DNA of 55,327 nucleotides from an uncultured Clostridium sp. (GTDB lineage: Bacteria > Bacillota > Clostridia > TANB77 > CAG-508). The translations under genes were made by a program, and so were the position numbers. Where the stretch lies: assembly GCA_948468045.1 (NCBI GenBank), contig CAOKGO010000010.1, positions 1 to 55,327 of the forward strand, written 5' to 3'. Below the pieces are notes generated by a model. It was not told the origin of the DNA. It ran no database searches and saw nothing but the letters and a program-made list of their open reading frames with translations. Positions 19,206 to 27,851 of this stretch are shown here, in pieces (position 1 is the stretch's first letter; each line of letters opens with the position of its first letter).

Positions 19206-19829
19206 ATGAATATTAATTTAGAAATGGTTCAAGAGGATAAAAATTTATATAATAATTATATGAAAAATGCAATAGATCAAAGAAGCATTTTAATTAAACA
19301 AATGAGCGAATTAGAAGTAAAAAAAGAACTAGTTATTGATGAAGAAGAAATAGAAAGAATATATTATGAAATAACAAACATAGTTCATGAAATAAATTCA
19401 TTAACTTTATTATTTGAAATTTCTAAATTAAATTTAGAAATTTCCGAATTACAAGAGCAAAGATTAAAAAATTTTATAACAGAAGAACAATATAGAGATG
19501 GTGTTGCAGAAATTGAGAAACAGAAAGAGCAGTTAGAATATTCGAAAGAAAATATGGAATTAGAAAACGAACAAGCTATTATCTTGAGTAATGAATTAGA
19601 GCAGGGGGAAGTGTCTGATCCAAGATATGAATTAGATAGAACTAATGATGAGAAAGAAGAATTAGAAAAAAAACAAACAGAAAGTTTTAAGGAACGATTA
19701 AATTTTGAAATAACTGCACAAATGCATGAAGAGATAATAAAAAGATATAAACAAGTAGAAGTAAAATTTACTAAAGAAAAAGAAGAACAGTATAAAGAAT
19801 CTGGAATTGAATTTGATAGTATGGCATAA
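19206..19829 (+). CDS. Coiled-coil protein of unknown function
   Basis: 207 residues, almost entirely helical heptad-like sequence rich in Glu, Lys, Leu and Ile, with no signal peptide or membrane segment. TTAGGAG precedes the ATG. It follows the HD-domain gene at 33 bp and probably shares its operon. No family recognised. Confidence 0.7.
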   Translation: MNINLEMVQEDKNLYNNYMKNAIDQRSILIKQMSELEVKKELVIDEEEIERIYYEITNIVHEINSLTLLFEISKLNLEISELQEQRLKNFITEEQYRDGVAEIEKQKEQLEYSKENMELENEQAIILSNELEQGEVSDPRYELDRTNDEKEELEKKQTESFKERLNFEITAQMHEEIIKRYKQVEVKFTKEKEEQYKESGIEFDSMA

Positions 19830-19946
19830 AAGATGTTTTGTATATAAAATTAAAAAACTTTTTAAAGAGATATAAATAAAAAAACGCATATCAAAATATA
19901 TTTTTTGTATAATAAAAATACAGTTTCATAAAATTTTATAAAAGTA

Positions 19947-19975
19947 TTTTGTAGAAAATGATAAAATTTTGTAAA
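19947..19975 (+). promoter_or_regulatory. TTTTGTA direct repeat upstream of the YcaO gene
   Basis: TTTTGTAGA (19947-19955) and TTTTGTAAA (19967-19975) are 20 bp apart, similar to the 21-bp pair upstream of agrB. This could be a LytTR-type operator, but in such AT-rich DNA chance is possible. A TATAAT lies at 19908-19913. Confidence 0.3.
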
Positions 19976-19996
19976 ATATATGAGGTGGATTTATAA

Positions 19997-21805
19997 ATGA
20001 ATGAATTAAAAAATAGAAGATATAAAGAAGTAGAACCTAAAGAAACTGTAAAAAGATTAAAAAAGATATTAAATGAAATAGGTATAAATGTTGAAGAAAA
20101 CTGGAGTAAAAAGAGCAGTGTAGATACATATTCATTAAGGGTATGTGTTAAAGGAACAAACCTTGGACAAAATGGTAAAGGAATGACAAAAGAATTTGCT
20201 ATGGCAAGTGGATATGCAGAATTTTTTGAAAGAATGCAAAATGGCCTTCTTAGATTTAGAATTGAAAAACCAACTAAAGAGTTACCATTTAGTATTTTTC
20301 CAGATGAAAAAGAAATATCAATAGAAGAATTAATGGAAAAGCCTAATAGTGTTTTAGAAAATATATTAGAAGCTAATAACTACAAAAGTAAAACAAAAGA
20401 AGAACAAATAAAATTTATAAAAGAAATATGTAATGAAAATTGTAAAATAGTAGAAAATGAAAAAAATTTATCTTTACCATATTACAGTGTAAAACATAAA
20501 TGTATAGAGTATGTACCAAATATGATATTTGATTATAGATATGCTTCTAATGGTATGTGTGCAGGAAACTCGCCTGAAGAAGCATTAGTAGAAGGGATTT
20601 CAGAAATATTAGAAAGATATGTTGCCTTTGAAATTTTAAGAAAGAGATTAGTTTTACCAGAGATACCACAAAATTATATAGAAAACTTTCCAAAAGTAAA
20701 AGAAATGGTAGAAAAGCTAAAGAGAAATGAAGAATATTATTTTAGATTAGTTGATTGTTCATTAGGTGGCAAATATCCAGTAGCAGGATTATACATTTTA
20801 GAAAAGAATACAGGAAGATTTGGTTTTAAATTAGGAGCACATCCAGATTATGAAATTGCAATGGAAAGGTGTTTTACAGAAGCTGCTCAAGGAATGGATA
20901 TTTATGAATATGCACAAAATTGTATATTTGACTTTTATGAGCAAGATGAAAAAGAAAGTAAAAATATAACAAAATTTGCATTATCAGATATGGCAGGAGT
21001 TCCATATCAAATATTAGGGGAAGAAACTAACTTTAAGTTTACACAAATGCCAGATGTATCAAATTTAGATAATAAAGCTATATTAAAAAAACTTGTAAAT
21101 AATATTTTAGAAGAAGGAAGAGATATTTTAATAAGAGATGTATCTACTCTTGGATTTCCTACATTTAGAATTGCAATCCCAGGAATGAGTGAAATTGGTT
21201 ATGACCCAAACTGTAAATATTTGAATTTGATGAATACAATGGATATTTTGTTAAAAAACTTTAGAAATATAACTTTAGACAATATAGAAGATGTAATTAA
21301 AATATTAGAAACAATAATATATGAAGTGGGTTATGAACAATTATCAATTTTTATTAATTTAAAAGATAACAGTATGTTACCATGTGAGCAAATTGGGTTA
21401 GGTGCAAAATATTTTTTAGCAATTGCATATATTATGAATGAACAATACAATGAAGCGGCAAAAATTTTGGAAGATTTGAATTTTCTTGCACAAAATATTA
21501 TGCAAAATCCATTAGAGATTATAACAGTAAAATCTGTATATTATTATGCATCTGCTATGGATAAATTAAAAGAACATAAAAAAGCGATGTATTATATTGG
21601 TTTATTATTTAGTCCAGAAATTGTAGAGGCAATTGATATAAGCTTTAATGATAAAAGTAATATTTTTATGAATCATTATGCAATTACACCACATGATTAT
21701 CCAGAAAATGATGACGTTTATTATTTACCTTTTATGAAAAAATTAAGAGAAGCACAAAGAGATAATGTAATTGATCAAATAAGAAATAAAGAAATATTTG
21801 AATAA
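19997..21805 (+). CDS. YcaO-domain protein with C-terminal helical repeat region
   Basis: 602 residues. YcaO proteins use ATP to activate peptide backbone amides (azoline, thioamide or macro-amidine formation). The family ATP/Mg region is recognisable in EFAMASGYAEFFERMQNG and in GNSPEEALVEGISEILERYVAFE, and GFKLGAHPDYEIAMERCFTEA fits the core fold. The C-terminal 170 residues look TPR-like, as in the E. coli YcaO protein linked to S12 modification. No precursor peptide, partner E1-like protein, dehydrogenase or transporter is adjacent, so a housekeeping role is at least as likely as RiPP synthesis. GAGGTGG precedes the ATG. Confidence 0.8.
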   Translation: MNELKNRRYKEVEPKETVKRLKKILNEIGINVEENWSKKSSVDTYSLRVCVKGTNLGQNGKGMTKEFAMASGYAEFFERMQNGLLRFRIEKPTKELPFSIFPDEKEISIEELMEKPNSVLENILEANNYKSKTKEEQIKFIKEICNENCKIVENEKNLSLPYYSVKHKCIEYVPNMIFDYRYASNGMCAGNSPEEALVEGISEILERYVAFEILRKRLVLPEIPQNYIENFPKVKEMVEKLKRNEEYYFRLVDCSLGGKYPVAGLYILEKNTGRFGFKLGAHPDYEIAMERCFTEAAQGMDIYEYAQNCIFDFYEQDEKESKNITKFALSDMAGVPYQILGEETNFKFTQMPDVSNLDNKAILKKLVNNILEEGRDILIRDVSTLGFPTFRIAIPGMSEIGYDPNCKYLNLMNTMDILLKNFRNITLDNIEDVIKILETIIYEVGYEQLSIFINLKDNSMLPCEQIGLGAKYFLAIAYIMNEQYNEAAKILEDLNFLAQNIMQNPLEIITVKSVYYYASAMDKLKEHKKAMYYIGLLFSPEIVEAIDISFNDKSNIFMNHYAITPHDYPENDDVYYLPFMKKLREAQRDNVIDQIRNKEIFE

Positions 21806-21828
21806 AAAGAGTTGTAAAATTAATGGAC

Positions 21829-21870
21829 AAAGATGTTTTTGTATGAATAGCATACAAAGGCATCTTTTTT
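21829..21870 (+). terminator. Intrinsic terminator after the YcaO gene
   Basis: An AAAGATG..TTTGTATG hairpin pairs with CATACAAA..CATCTTT and ends in a T run (to 21870), 23 bp after the stop. Confidence 0.8.
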
Positions 21871-21885
21871 AATATATATGTAATA

Positions 21886-21975
21886 GCAAATTTGGAAGGC
21901 GAACAAAGACGAGGCATAAAAAGAAATCTAAAGGGTCGAAAATTTTAATCATGCCTCTTTCTATAACATCAACAT
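21886..21975. repeat. Structured intergenic repeat, copy A
   Basis: It contains GGCGAACAAAGAC, then stem GAGGCAT, the core AATCTAAAGGGTCG and AAAATTTTAAT, then ATGCCTC and CTATAACATCAAC. Related copies lie at about 28574-28757, 37121-37233 and 52449-52600. The outer stem changes sequence between copies but stays paired. Confidence 0.7.
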
Positions 21976-21997
21976 TTTGGAAGGAGTTTTATTAATT

Positions 21998-22798
21998 ATG
22001 AAAAAAATAAAAATTAGGTTAATTATTGTTTTAGTAGTTGCTATTTTTTCTTTAAGTTATTTGGCTATGAATAAAGGAGAGCAATATATAGTTACAAATT
22101 CAGAAGTGGTAAGTAATAAAAAAATAGGTTGGGGAATAAAAAGAAATGATAATCATGAGCAACCAGATGTTGGAAGTAGCAACAAAAAAGTACTAGAAGA
22201 AAATGATGGGATTTGCTTAGGAAATCTAGAAAAAAAATATGTATATTTAACTTTTGATGAAGGATATGAAGCAGGATATACTCCTCAAATTTTAGAGACA
22301 TTAAAAGAGAACCAAGTAAAAGCAACATTTTTCATTACAGCACACTATGTAAATTCACAGCCAGATTTAGTAAAGCAAATTATAGAAGAAGGACATATAA
22401 TAGCAAACCATACTGTTTCACATAAGTCAATGCCAGACTTGACAGAAGAAAAAATTAAAACAGAAGTAATGGAATTACACCAAGTAATAAATGAAAAATT
22501 TAATTATGAAATGAAATATATAAGACCACCAAAAGGAGAATTTAGCGAAAAAACTTTGCAGATAATAAATCAATTAGGTTATAAAACTGTTATGTGGTCA
22601 TTTGCATATGAAGACTGGAATGAAGACAAACAGCCAGATGAAGCATCTTCAAAAAAGAAGATATTAGACAATTTGCACAATGGAGAAGTTATGCTATTAC
22701 ATGGGAATTCAAAAACCAACACAAATATTTTAGATAGCATCATAAAAGAAGCAAAAAACATGGGATACGAATTCAAAAATTTGGATGAATTTGAGTAA
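21998..22798 (+). CDS. pdaA: PdaA-like polysaccharide deacetylase
   Basis: 266 residues with an N-terminal signal or anchor segment (KIRLIIVLVVAIFSLSYLA) and a NodB deacetylase domain. The metal-site motifs are TFDEGYEAGYT (PdaA type rather than the usual TFDDG), HTVSH (HxxxH), the RPPKGEFS loop and LLHGNS. PdaA removes acetyl from muramic acid, leading to muramic delta-lactam in spore cortex. yqfC and yqfD follow, which supports a sporulation role. AAGGAG lies 12 nt upstream of the ATG. Confidence 0.85.
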   Translation: MKKIKIRLIIVLVVAIFSLSYLAMNKGEQYIVTNSEVVSNKKIGWGIKRNDNHEQPDVGSSNKKVLEENDGICLGNLEKKYVYLTFDEGYEAGYTPQILETLKENQVKATFFITAHYVNSQPDLVKQIIEEGHIIANHTVSHKSMPDLTEEKIKTEVMELHQVINEKFNYEMKYIRPPKGEFSEKTLQIINQLGYKTVMWSFAYEDWNEDKQPDEASSKKKILDNLHNGEVMLLHGNSKTNTNILDSIIKEAKNMGYEFKNLDEFE

Positions 22799-22817
22799 TG
22801 TCGTGTTGTGTTGGGGA

Positions 22818-22972
22818 TGTCGCGTTGGGGACGTTTCCCTTGCTACCATTTTTATGTAGACTAAGGATGCTTTTTCTACGTAAGCTATATTAAATAACTC
22901 TTATAAGATATATTAAAATGTATTTTTAGTCTACATAAAAATGGTAGCAAGGGAAACGTCCCCAACGCGACA
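22818..22972. mobile_element. MITE-like element with perfect 47-bp terminal inverted repeats
   Basis: Arms 22818-22864 and 22926-22972 are exact reverse complements over 47 bp, around a 61-bp non-coding centre. The ends begin TGTCGCGTTGGGGACGTTTC. A second element with the same outer 20 bp but different inner arms is at 26124-26240. It sits between pdaA and yqfC. No transposase is inside, so movement would need one in trans. Confidence 0.88.
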
Positions 22973-22989
22973 TGAGAAAGGATAGAGGT

Positions 22990-23268
22990 ATGAAAAAGAA
23001 AGGTTATAGAAAGATTGATAGGATTTTAGAGATGCCAAAAGAGGTATGTACAGATATTCCAAAGATAATTATTACAGGGTTTGATGAAATGATTATTGAG
23101 AATTTTAAAGGGATACTGGAGTATGAGGAGTTCTTTGTTAGGATTAACACACATATTGGAATTATCAATATCAATGGATTTAATTTGAATTTAGAGAACA
23201 TGACAAATGATGATATTAAAGTGTCTGGAAAGATTGAGAGTATTGATATAGAAAGGACAGTCGAATGA
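22990..23268 (+). CDS. yqfC: Sporulation protein YqfC
   Basis: 92 residues, recognised from the PKEVCTDIPKI segment, the beta-rich YEEFFVRINTHIGIININGF region and its fixed place directly before yqfD. Start at 22990 with AGAAAGGA upstream; an earlier ATG at 22972 is part of the MITE arm. The stop overlaps the yqfD start (ATGA). Family members are mother-cell sporulation proteins of unknown biochemistry. Confidence 0.88.
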   Translation: MKKKGYRKIDRILEMPKEVCTDIPKIIITGFDEMIIENFKGILEYEEFFVRINTHIGIININGFNLNLENMTNDDIKVSGKIESIDIERTVE

Positions 23269-24449
23269 TAATAAAGATTTTATTTAGCTATATAATTGGA
23301 TATTTAGGTGTTATTATAGAGGGGTATTACATAGAGCGATTTATTAATTTGTGTAGAAATAATAAAATTGCAATTTGGCATTTGAAAAGAAAAAATGAAA
23401 TACAGTTGAATTTTAGAGTTGGAATTCGTGATTTTAAGCTTTTAAGAGAAATTGCCAAAAACACAAAATGTAAGGTGAAGATAACGAGCAAAAGAGGGCT
23501 TCCGTTTGTGTTACATCGTTATAAAAAAAGAAAAATCTTTTTTTTATTGTTAATTGTTATGGTTATTTTAACAATGTTATCCTCAAACTTTGTATGGAAT
23601 GTGGATATTAGAGAGGAAAATGGGCAAGAATTAATAAATATTGAAAAAGATATTGATGAAGCAGGATTAAAAATAGGGCAGTGGAAATCAAAAGTAGATA
23701 CTAAAGAAATTATTAATAAAATTAGATTGAAAAGAAAAGACATTGCATGGATGGGAATTGAACTAAAGGGAACAAATGCAATAGTTAAGGCCGTAAAGGC
23801 TGAGGAAAAGCCTAATATAATAGATGAAGAAGAATATTGTAGTATCATTTCTAATAAAGCAGGAATTATTACAAAAGTAAATGCACAAACAGGGACTGCA
23901 AGTGTAAAAGTAGGAGATACAGTAAATATAGGGGATACATTAATTAATGGGTGGATGGAAGGAAAATACACAGGAATTAGATATGTTCATGCAAAAGGAG
24001 AAGTTCAAGCAAAAGTGTGGCATACAAAATATAAGAATATTCCATATAATACTACGGAAAGAAGCAAAACAGGAAATATTCAAAATCAATATTCAATAAA
24101 ATTAAATAATTTTAAAATAAATTTGTCTAAAGGGGTTTCAAAATTCAAAATTTATGATACAATAGAAGCAGAAAACAAAATGAAATTATTTTCAGACTTT
24201 TATTTGCCAATTTCAATTATCAAAACAACATATGAAGAGGCACAAGAAGAACAAAAAACATATGAAATAGAAGAAGCTAAAAACCTAGGGATACAGCAAT
24301 TACAAGAAGAATTAGATAATGAAATTAAAGACAAAGAAATGATTGTAGGCAAAAATATTAATACTTACGAAAAAGAAGACAGTATTGATGTTTATGTTAC
24401 ATATGAAGTTTTAGAAAATATAGGGACTAATGAGAAAATTGTATTTTAA
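23265..24449 (+). CDS. yqfD: Sporulation protein YqfD
   Basis: 394 residues with one internal membrane segment (KIFFLLLIVMVILTMLSS) and a large extracytoplasmic region, as in the stage IV sporulation YqfD family. An early hydrophobic stretch (ILFSYIIGYLGVIIEGYY) also fits. Coupled to yqfC by a 4-nt overlap. In many Clostridia phoH follows; here an unknown protein takes that place before ybeY. Confidence 0.88.
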   Translation: MIIKILFSYIIGYLGVIIEGYYIERFINLCRNNKIAIWHLKRKNEIQLNFRVGIRDFKLLREIAKNTKCKVKITSKRGLPFVLHRYKKRKIFFLLLIVMVILTMLSSNFVWNVDIREENGQELINIEKDIDEAGLKIGQWKSKVDTKEIINKIRLKRKDIAWMGIELKGTNAIVKAVKAEEKPNIIDEEEYCSIISNKAGIITKVNAQTGTASVKVGDTVNIGDTLINGWMEGKYTGIRYVHAKGEVQAKVWHTKYKNIPYNTTERSKTGNIQNQYSIKLNNFKINLSKGVSKFKIYDTIEAENKMKLFSDFYLPISIIKTTYEEAQEEQKTYEIEEAKNLGIQQLQEELDNEIKDKEMIVGKNINTYEKEDSIDVYVTYEVLENIGTNEKIVF

Positions 24450-24466
24450 GGGAGGAAGAAAACAAA

Positions 24467-25673
24467 ATGGAAGAAAGAAGCCTTAGAATAACTGGAGCAG
24501 ACAAAACATTTTTTAATAAAATAACAAATACATTAACTAGAATTCTAATACCTACTAGAATTGGAATTAATGGAATGTTAATTTCAATGAAAAGAAATAA
24601 TGTACTAAAAGCTTTCGAAAATTATCAAATAGATGATGAAAATTACAATAAAGAAGAAATGGAGAAAAAATATGACATAGCATATGAAGCTTATTTAGCT
24701 TCTTTAGATAAATATGTAATGGATTCTATTTATAAAAAAGTAAAAAACAATACTGCATCTGAATTTGAAAAAAATGCTTTATCTAGATATTATGAAGTAA
24801 CAAGCCTAAAAGAAAGTGAATATATAGAATATAAATATAGAAAACAAAAATATTTGATGGAATTAGATTATGAGGGAATAAAAGTAGATAGCAAAGAAAA
24901 ATTAAAAGAAAAATATAATAAATTCTATATATCTAAAATGGATTCTTTATACAAATCTATATTAAAAAACTATTCAATTAAAGTTGCAGACAATACAAGC
25001 AACTATGACTCTACAAAAGAATGGATTTATACAAAAATATTCCATACATTAGAAGAATACATACAAAATATATTATCATTAAAAATAGAAAGCAATTATG
25101 ATGAAACAATAAAAGATGTAGTAGCTGAATATGAAAAATATGAAGCTTATGAAGTAGGAAAACTGGACACAAGAGATAATATAGAAAAAAATATGATTTT
25201 ACTTCGGTATTAGTAGAAAGTTATTTACACATAGTTTGCCATTAATTGTTGCAGAACAATGTTATGAAAAATTATTAAAAGATGCAAGAATTTTAGTACA
25301 AGACACTAAAATGGCAGCAAAAAGGGAAAGAGCATATTCAATGCTAATAAACCTAATTGAAGACTATAATATCAAACTATTATCTACGAAAGTATATTGG
25401 GATTCTAGTAAAGAAAGAGACGAATACAAGCAATTTTGGAGTAAATACCAAGAACTAACAAAACTAAAAGAAACAGACTTTATGGAATATATCAAGCAAA
25501 AAGAAATATTATTTATTAAAGATGATATCAAAAAACTTTCAAGAGGAAAAACAGACTATTCTAAAATTTTAAAATACTACAAAAGAAAATTAGTAGATTA
25601 TGAAGTAATGAAACAAATCAAAAATTCTTGCATTTCAAAAGGAAAATACATAAAAATTAAGGAAGTAGCATAA
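24467..25673 (+). CDS. Unknown charged helical protein, with one CGG +1 shift site
   Basis: About 401 residues once the C at 25205 is skipped; otherwise two broken pieces. Sequence is highly charged and mostly helical, with no membrane segment or known motif. It begins MEERSLRITGADKTFFNKIT. GGGAGGAAG precedes the ATG. Its stop lies one base before the ybeY start, whose ribosome binding site is inside this gene, so the two are coupled. It occupies the position phoH has in relatives but shows no P-loop, so it is not PhoH. Function unknown. Confidence 0.75.
25202..25208 (+). other. +1 frameshift site CTT-CGG-T in the unknown gene
   Basis: CTT (25202-25204) precedes CGG. Skipping C25205 gives GGT and opens a frame of a further 154 codons ending at the ybeY junction. 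In-frame reading gives Arg-Tyr-stop. Since the family is unknown, the evidence here is the continuity of the open frame and its helical character. Confidence 0.8.
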
Positions 25674-25674
25674 T

Positions 25675-26124
25675 ATGTATGAAATAATATACCAAGATAT
25701 AGAAGAAAAAAAAGAATATGATGAAATAATAAAGAAAGTAATATCAAAATGTTTTAAAGAAGAAAATTTGGAAGATTCCAAATTATCCATTACGATTACT
25801 TTAACAACACCAGAACAAATCAAGCAAATAAACAAAACGTATAGGAATATCGATAAAGCAACAGATGTGCTTTCTTTTCCTATGTTCGAAAAAGATGAAC
25901 TAGAAAAAAAAATAGCCCAAAATGATTTTATCCATGAAGACATTTTAGGTGACATTATAATTTCAATTGAAAAAGTAGAAGAGCAGGCAAAAGAATATGA
26001 GCATAGTTTTGAAAGAGAATTTAGTTACATGTTAGTTCATGGATTTTATCACTTAATGGGGTATGACCACATACAAGAAGAGGACAAGAAGCTAATGAGA
26101 CAAAAAGAAGAAAATGTGTTATAG
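25675..26124 (+). CDS. ybeY: Endoribonuclease YbeY (16S rRNA maturation)
   Basis: 149 residues. The zinc-binding HGFYHLMGYDH motif (H-x3-H-x5-H) and the upstream RNIDKATDVLSFPMF segment are characteristic. YbeY trims 16S rRNA and takes part in ribosome quality control. It starts one base after the upstream gene with GGAAG at the right distance. The stop codon borders a MITE-like element. Confidence 0.94.
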   Translation: MYEIIYQDIEEKKEYDEIIKKVISKCFKEENLEDSKLSITITLTTPEQIKQINKTYRNIDKATDVLSFPMFEKDELEKKIAQNDFIHEDILGDIIISIEKVEEQAKEYEHSFEREFSYMLVHGFYHLMGYDHIQEEDKKLMRQKEENVL

Positions 26125-26240
26125 TGTCGCGTTGGGGACGTTTCTTTTGGGACATTTTTATGTTAAGTGAAACGTTTTTACAATAATGATATTCTAATTA
26201 ACATAAAAATGTCCCAAAAGAAACGTCCCCAACGCGACAC
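26124..26240. mobile_element. MITE-like element with 42-bp terminal inverted repeats
   Basis: Arms 26124-26165 and 26199-26240 are reverse complements. The outer 20 bp match the element at 22818-22972, while the inner arm differs (CTTTTGGGACATTTTTATGT). It begins at the last base of the ybeY stop and ends just before the ribosome binding site of the next gene. Confidence 0.87.
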
Positions 26241-26263
26241 GATAAGAAGGGAGAATATAAGTT

Positions 26264-27340
26264 ATGGGAAGTAAAAGAAGGAAGAAGAAAAATAGTAGTG
26301 GAACTAAAGCTTTAATCGGAATATTGGTTGTTTTAATTATTGCAGCAGGTGGAGTAATGGGATATAAAATTGTAAAAGATAAGAAAAATGAAAGTGAAAG
26401 TGTTTCAACTGGTGAGGATAATGTAATAACTACTGGAATAGAAGAAAAAAAAGTGCAAATTTTCAAAGGTAATGATAGACCAATTGCTGTTATGATAGAT
26501 AATCATAAAGATGCTTGGCCACAAGCTGGTTTGCAAAAGGCATATATGGTTTATGAAATTATTGTAGAGGGTGGAGAAACAAGGCTAATGGCTTTATTTA
26601 AAGGTGCAGATGTAGATAAAATAGGGCCTGTTAGAAGTGCTAGACATTATTTTATAGATTATGCAATGGAAAATGATGCGATATATACGCATTTTGGTGA
26701 AAGCCCACAAGCAGATAGTGATATTAAAAAATATAGTGTTAATGAAATTGATGGGATTGCAGAAGATGGAACTACTTTTTCACGTGTAAAGGATAAAGCT
26801 TCTCCACATAATGCTGTAACAAGTATTGAAAAATTATTAAAATCTGCTAAAAATAAAAAATATAGAACAACATCAAATGAAAAAAGTGTATTAAATTATG
26901 TAACAGATGAAATAAATTTAGAAGATGGACAAGAGGCTGTTAGTGTAACAATTCCACATTCTGATTTACAGACTGTAAAATATCTTTATGATGAAGAGAA
27001 CAAAGTATATGAAAGATATGCAAGAGGTAAAGAACAATCAGATTGGACTACAAAAGAACCAATTACAACTAAAAATATTATAATAACTTTTTGTGACAAT
27101 TACACATTAACAGATAAAGAAAATAAGGGAAGACAAGGATTAAAAAATATAGGTACATTTGATGGTTATTATATTACAAATGGTAAAGCTGTTAAAATTA
27201 AATGTATTAAAAATGCTAGAAATGAAAAAACTAAGTATCAAGATTTAGAAGGAAATGAAATAAAAGTAAATGATGGAAATACTTTTGTAAACATTTGCCC
27301 AACAAATGCAAAAGTAATTTTAGAAGAACCAGCACAATAA
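26264..27340 (+). CDS. DUF3048 domain protein (YerB-like), membrane anchored
   Basis: 358 residues. A lysine-rich start is followed by a single membrane segment (ALIGILVVLIIAAGGVMGY) and an extracellular DUF3048 region with motifs PIAVMIDNHKDAWPQAGL, YEIIVEGGETRLMALF, IGPVRSARHYF and the late FNICPTNAK-like end. Family function is unknown; it is common in spore-forming Firmicutes. AAGGGAG lies upstream of the ATG, just after the MITE. Confidence 0.88.
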   Translation: MGSKRRKKKNSSGTKALIGILVVLIIAAGGVMGYKIVKDKKNESESVSTGEDNVITTGIEEKKVQIFKGNDRPIAVMIDNHKDAWPQAGLQKAYMVYEIIVEGGETRLMALFKGADVDKIGPVRSARHYFIDYAMENDAIYTHFGESPQADSDIKKYSVNEIDGIAEDGTTFSRVKDKASPHNAVTSIEKLLKSAKNKKYRTTSNEKSVLNYVTDEINLEDGQEAVSVTIPHSDLQTVKYLYDEENKVYERYARGKEQSDWTTKEPITTKNIIITFCDNYTLTDKENKGRQGLKNIGTFDGYYITNGKAVKIKCIKNARNEKTKYQDLEGNEIKVNDGNTFVNICPTNAKVILEEPAQ

Positions 27341-27377
27341 GTAAGTACTTTTACATGGGACAAAAAATTTGATGAGA

Positions 27378-27410
27378 TGATGTATTTTGACTCTGTCCCA
27401 AAATACATCA
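27378..27410. terminator. Hairpin between the DUF3048 and YlbF-family genes
   Basis: TGATGTATTTTG pairs with CAAAATACATCA. Flanking GGGACA and TGTCCC are also complementary, recalling the REP-like palindromes elsewhere. It lacks a T run, so it may be a repeat rather than a terminator. Confidence 0.45.
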
Positions 27411-27432
27411 AAGGAAGAAAGGGGTGAAGTTT

Positions 27433-27765
27433 ATGCAAATTTATGATACTACAAATAGATTAGCACAAGAGATTAAGCAGTCTGAGGAATATGTGAATTA
27501 TAAAATGGCAAAACAAGCTTTAAATTTGAATTCTAGTTTAAAAGAGAAAATGGCACAGTTTGAACAAAAAAGATATGAAACACAGTTAATGGCTATGCAA
27601 ACAGGAAAACAAGATGAAGAAAAAATGAAAGAAATGCAAAATTTGTATGCAGAATTAGTAGAAATCGATGAAGCTAAGAAATTTTTTGAAGCAGAAACTA
27701 AGTTTAATATTATGATTGCTGATATTAATAAAATTATTGGAGAAGCTATTCGTGATGTTATATAG
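27433..27765 (+). CDS. YlbF/YmcA-family protein
   Basis: 110 residues, helical, with the Com_YlbF layout: IYDTTNRLAQEIKQSEEY near the start, a central charged helix and a C-terminal FEAETKFNIMIADINKIIGEAI. In Bacillus, YlbF, YmcA and YaaT form a complex that acts with RNase Y on mRNA decay and development. Start at ATG 27433 with AGAAAGGGG upstream. Which paralogue it is cannot be decided from one sequence. Confidence 0.82.
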   Translation: MQIYDTTNRLAQEIKQSEEYVNYKMAKQALNLNSSLKEKMAQFEQKRYETQLMAMQTGKQDEEKMKEMQNLYAELVEIDEAKKFFEAETKFNIMIADINKIIGEAIRDVI

Positions 27766-27851
27766 TATATTTTAAACTTTTAAAAAAGTAATAATAATGG
27801 ATTGTAAGTTTTAGTTTTTGAGTTATGACAAAATATATAGGAGTAGTAAAA

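Noticed and set aside
19997..21805. YcaO gene as the core of a RiPP cluster
   Set aside because: No precursor peptide, partner protein, dehydrogenase, protease or transporter is adjacent. The C-terminal repeat region resembles the housekeeping E. coli YcaO protein.
24467..25673. The unknown protein as a frameshifted PhoH
   Set aside because: No Walker A or other PhoH motif is visible in either segment, despite the syntenic position.
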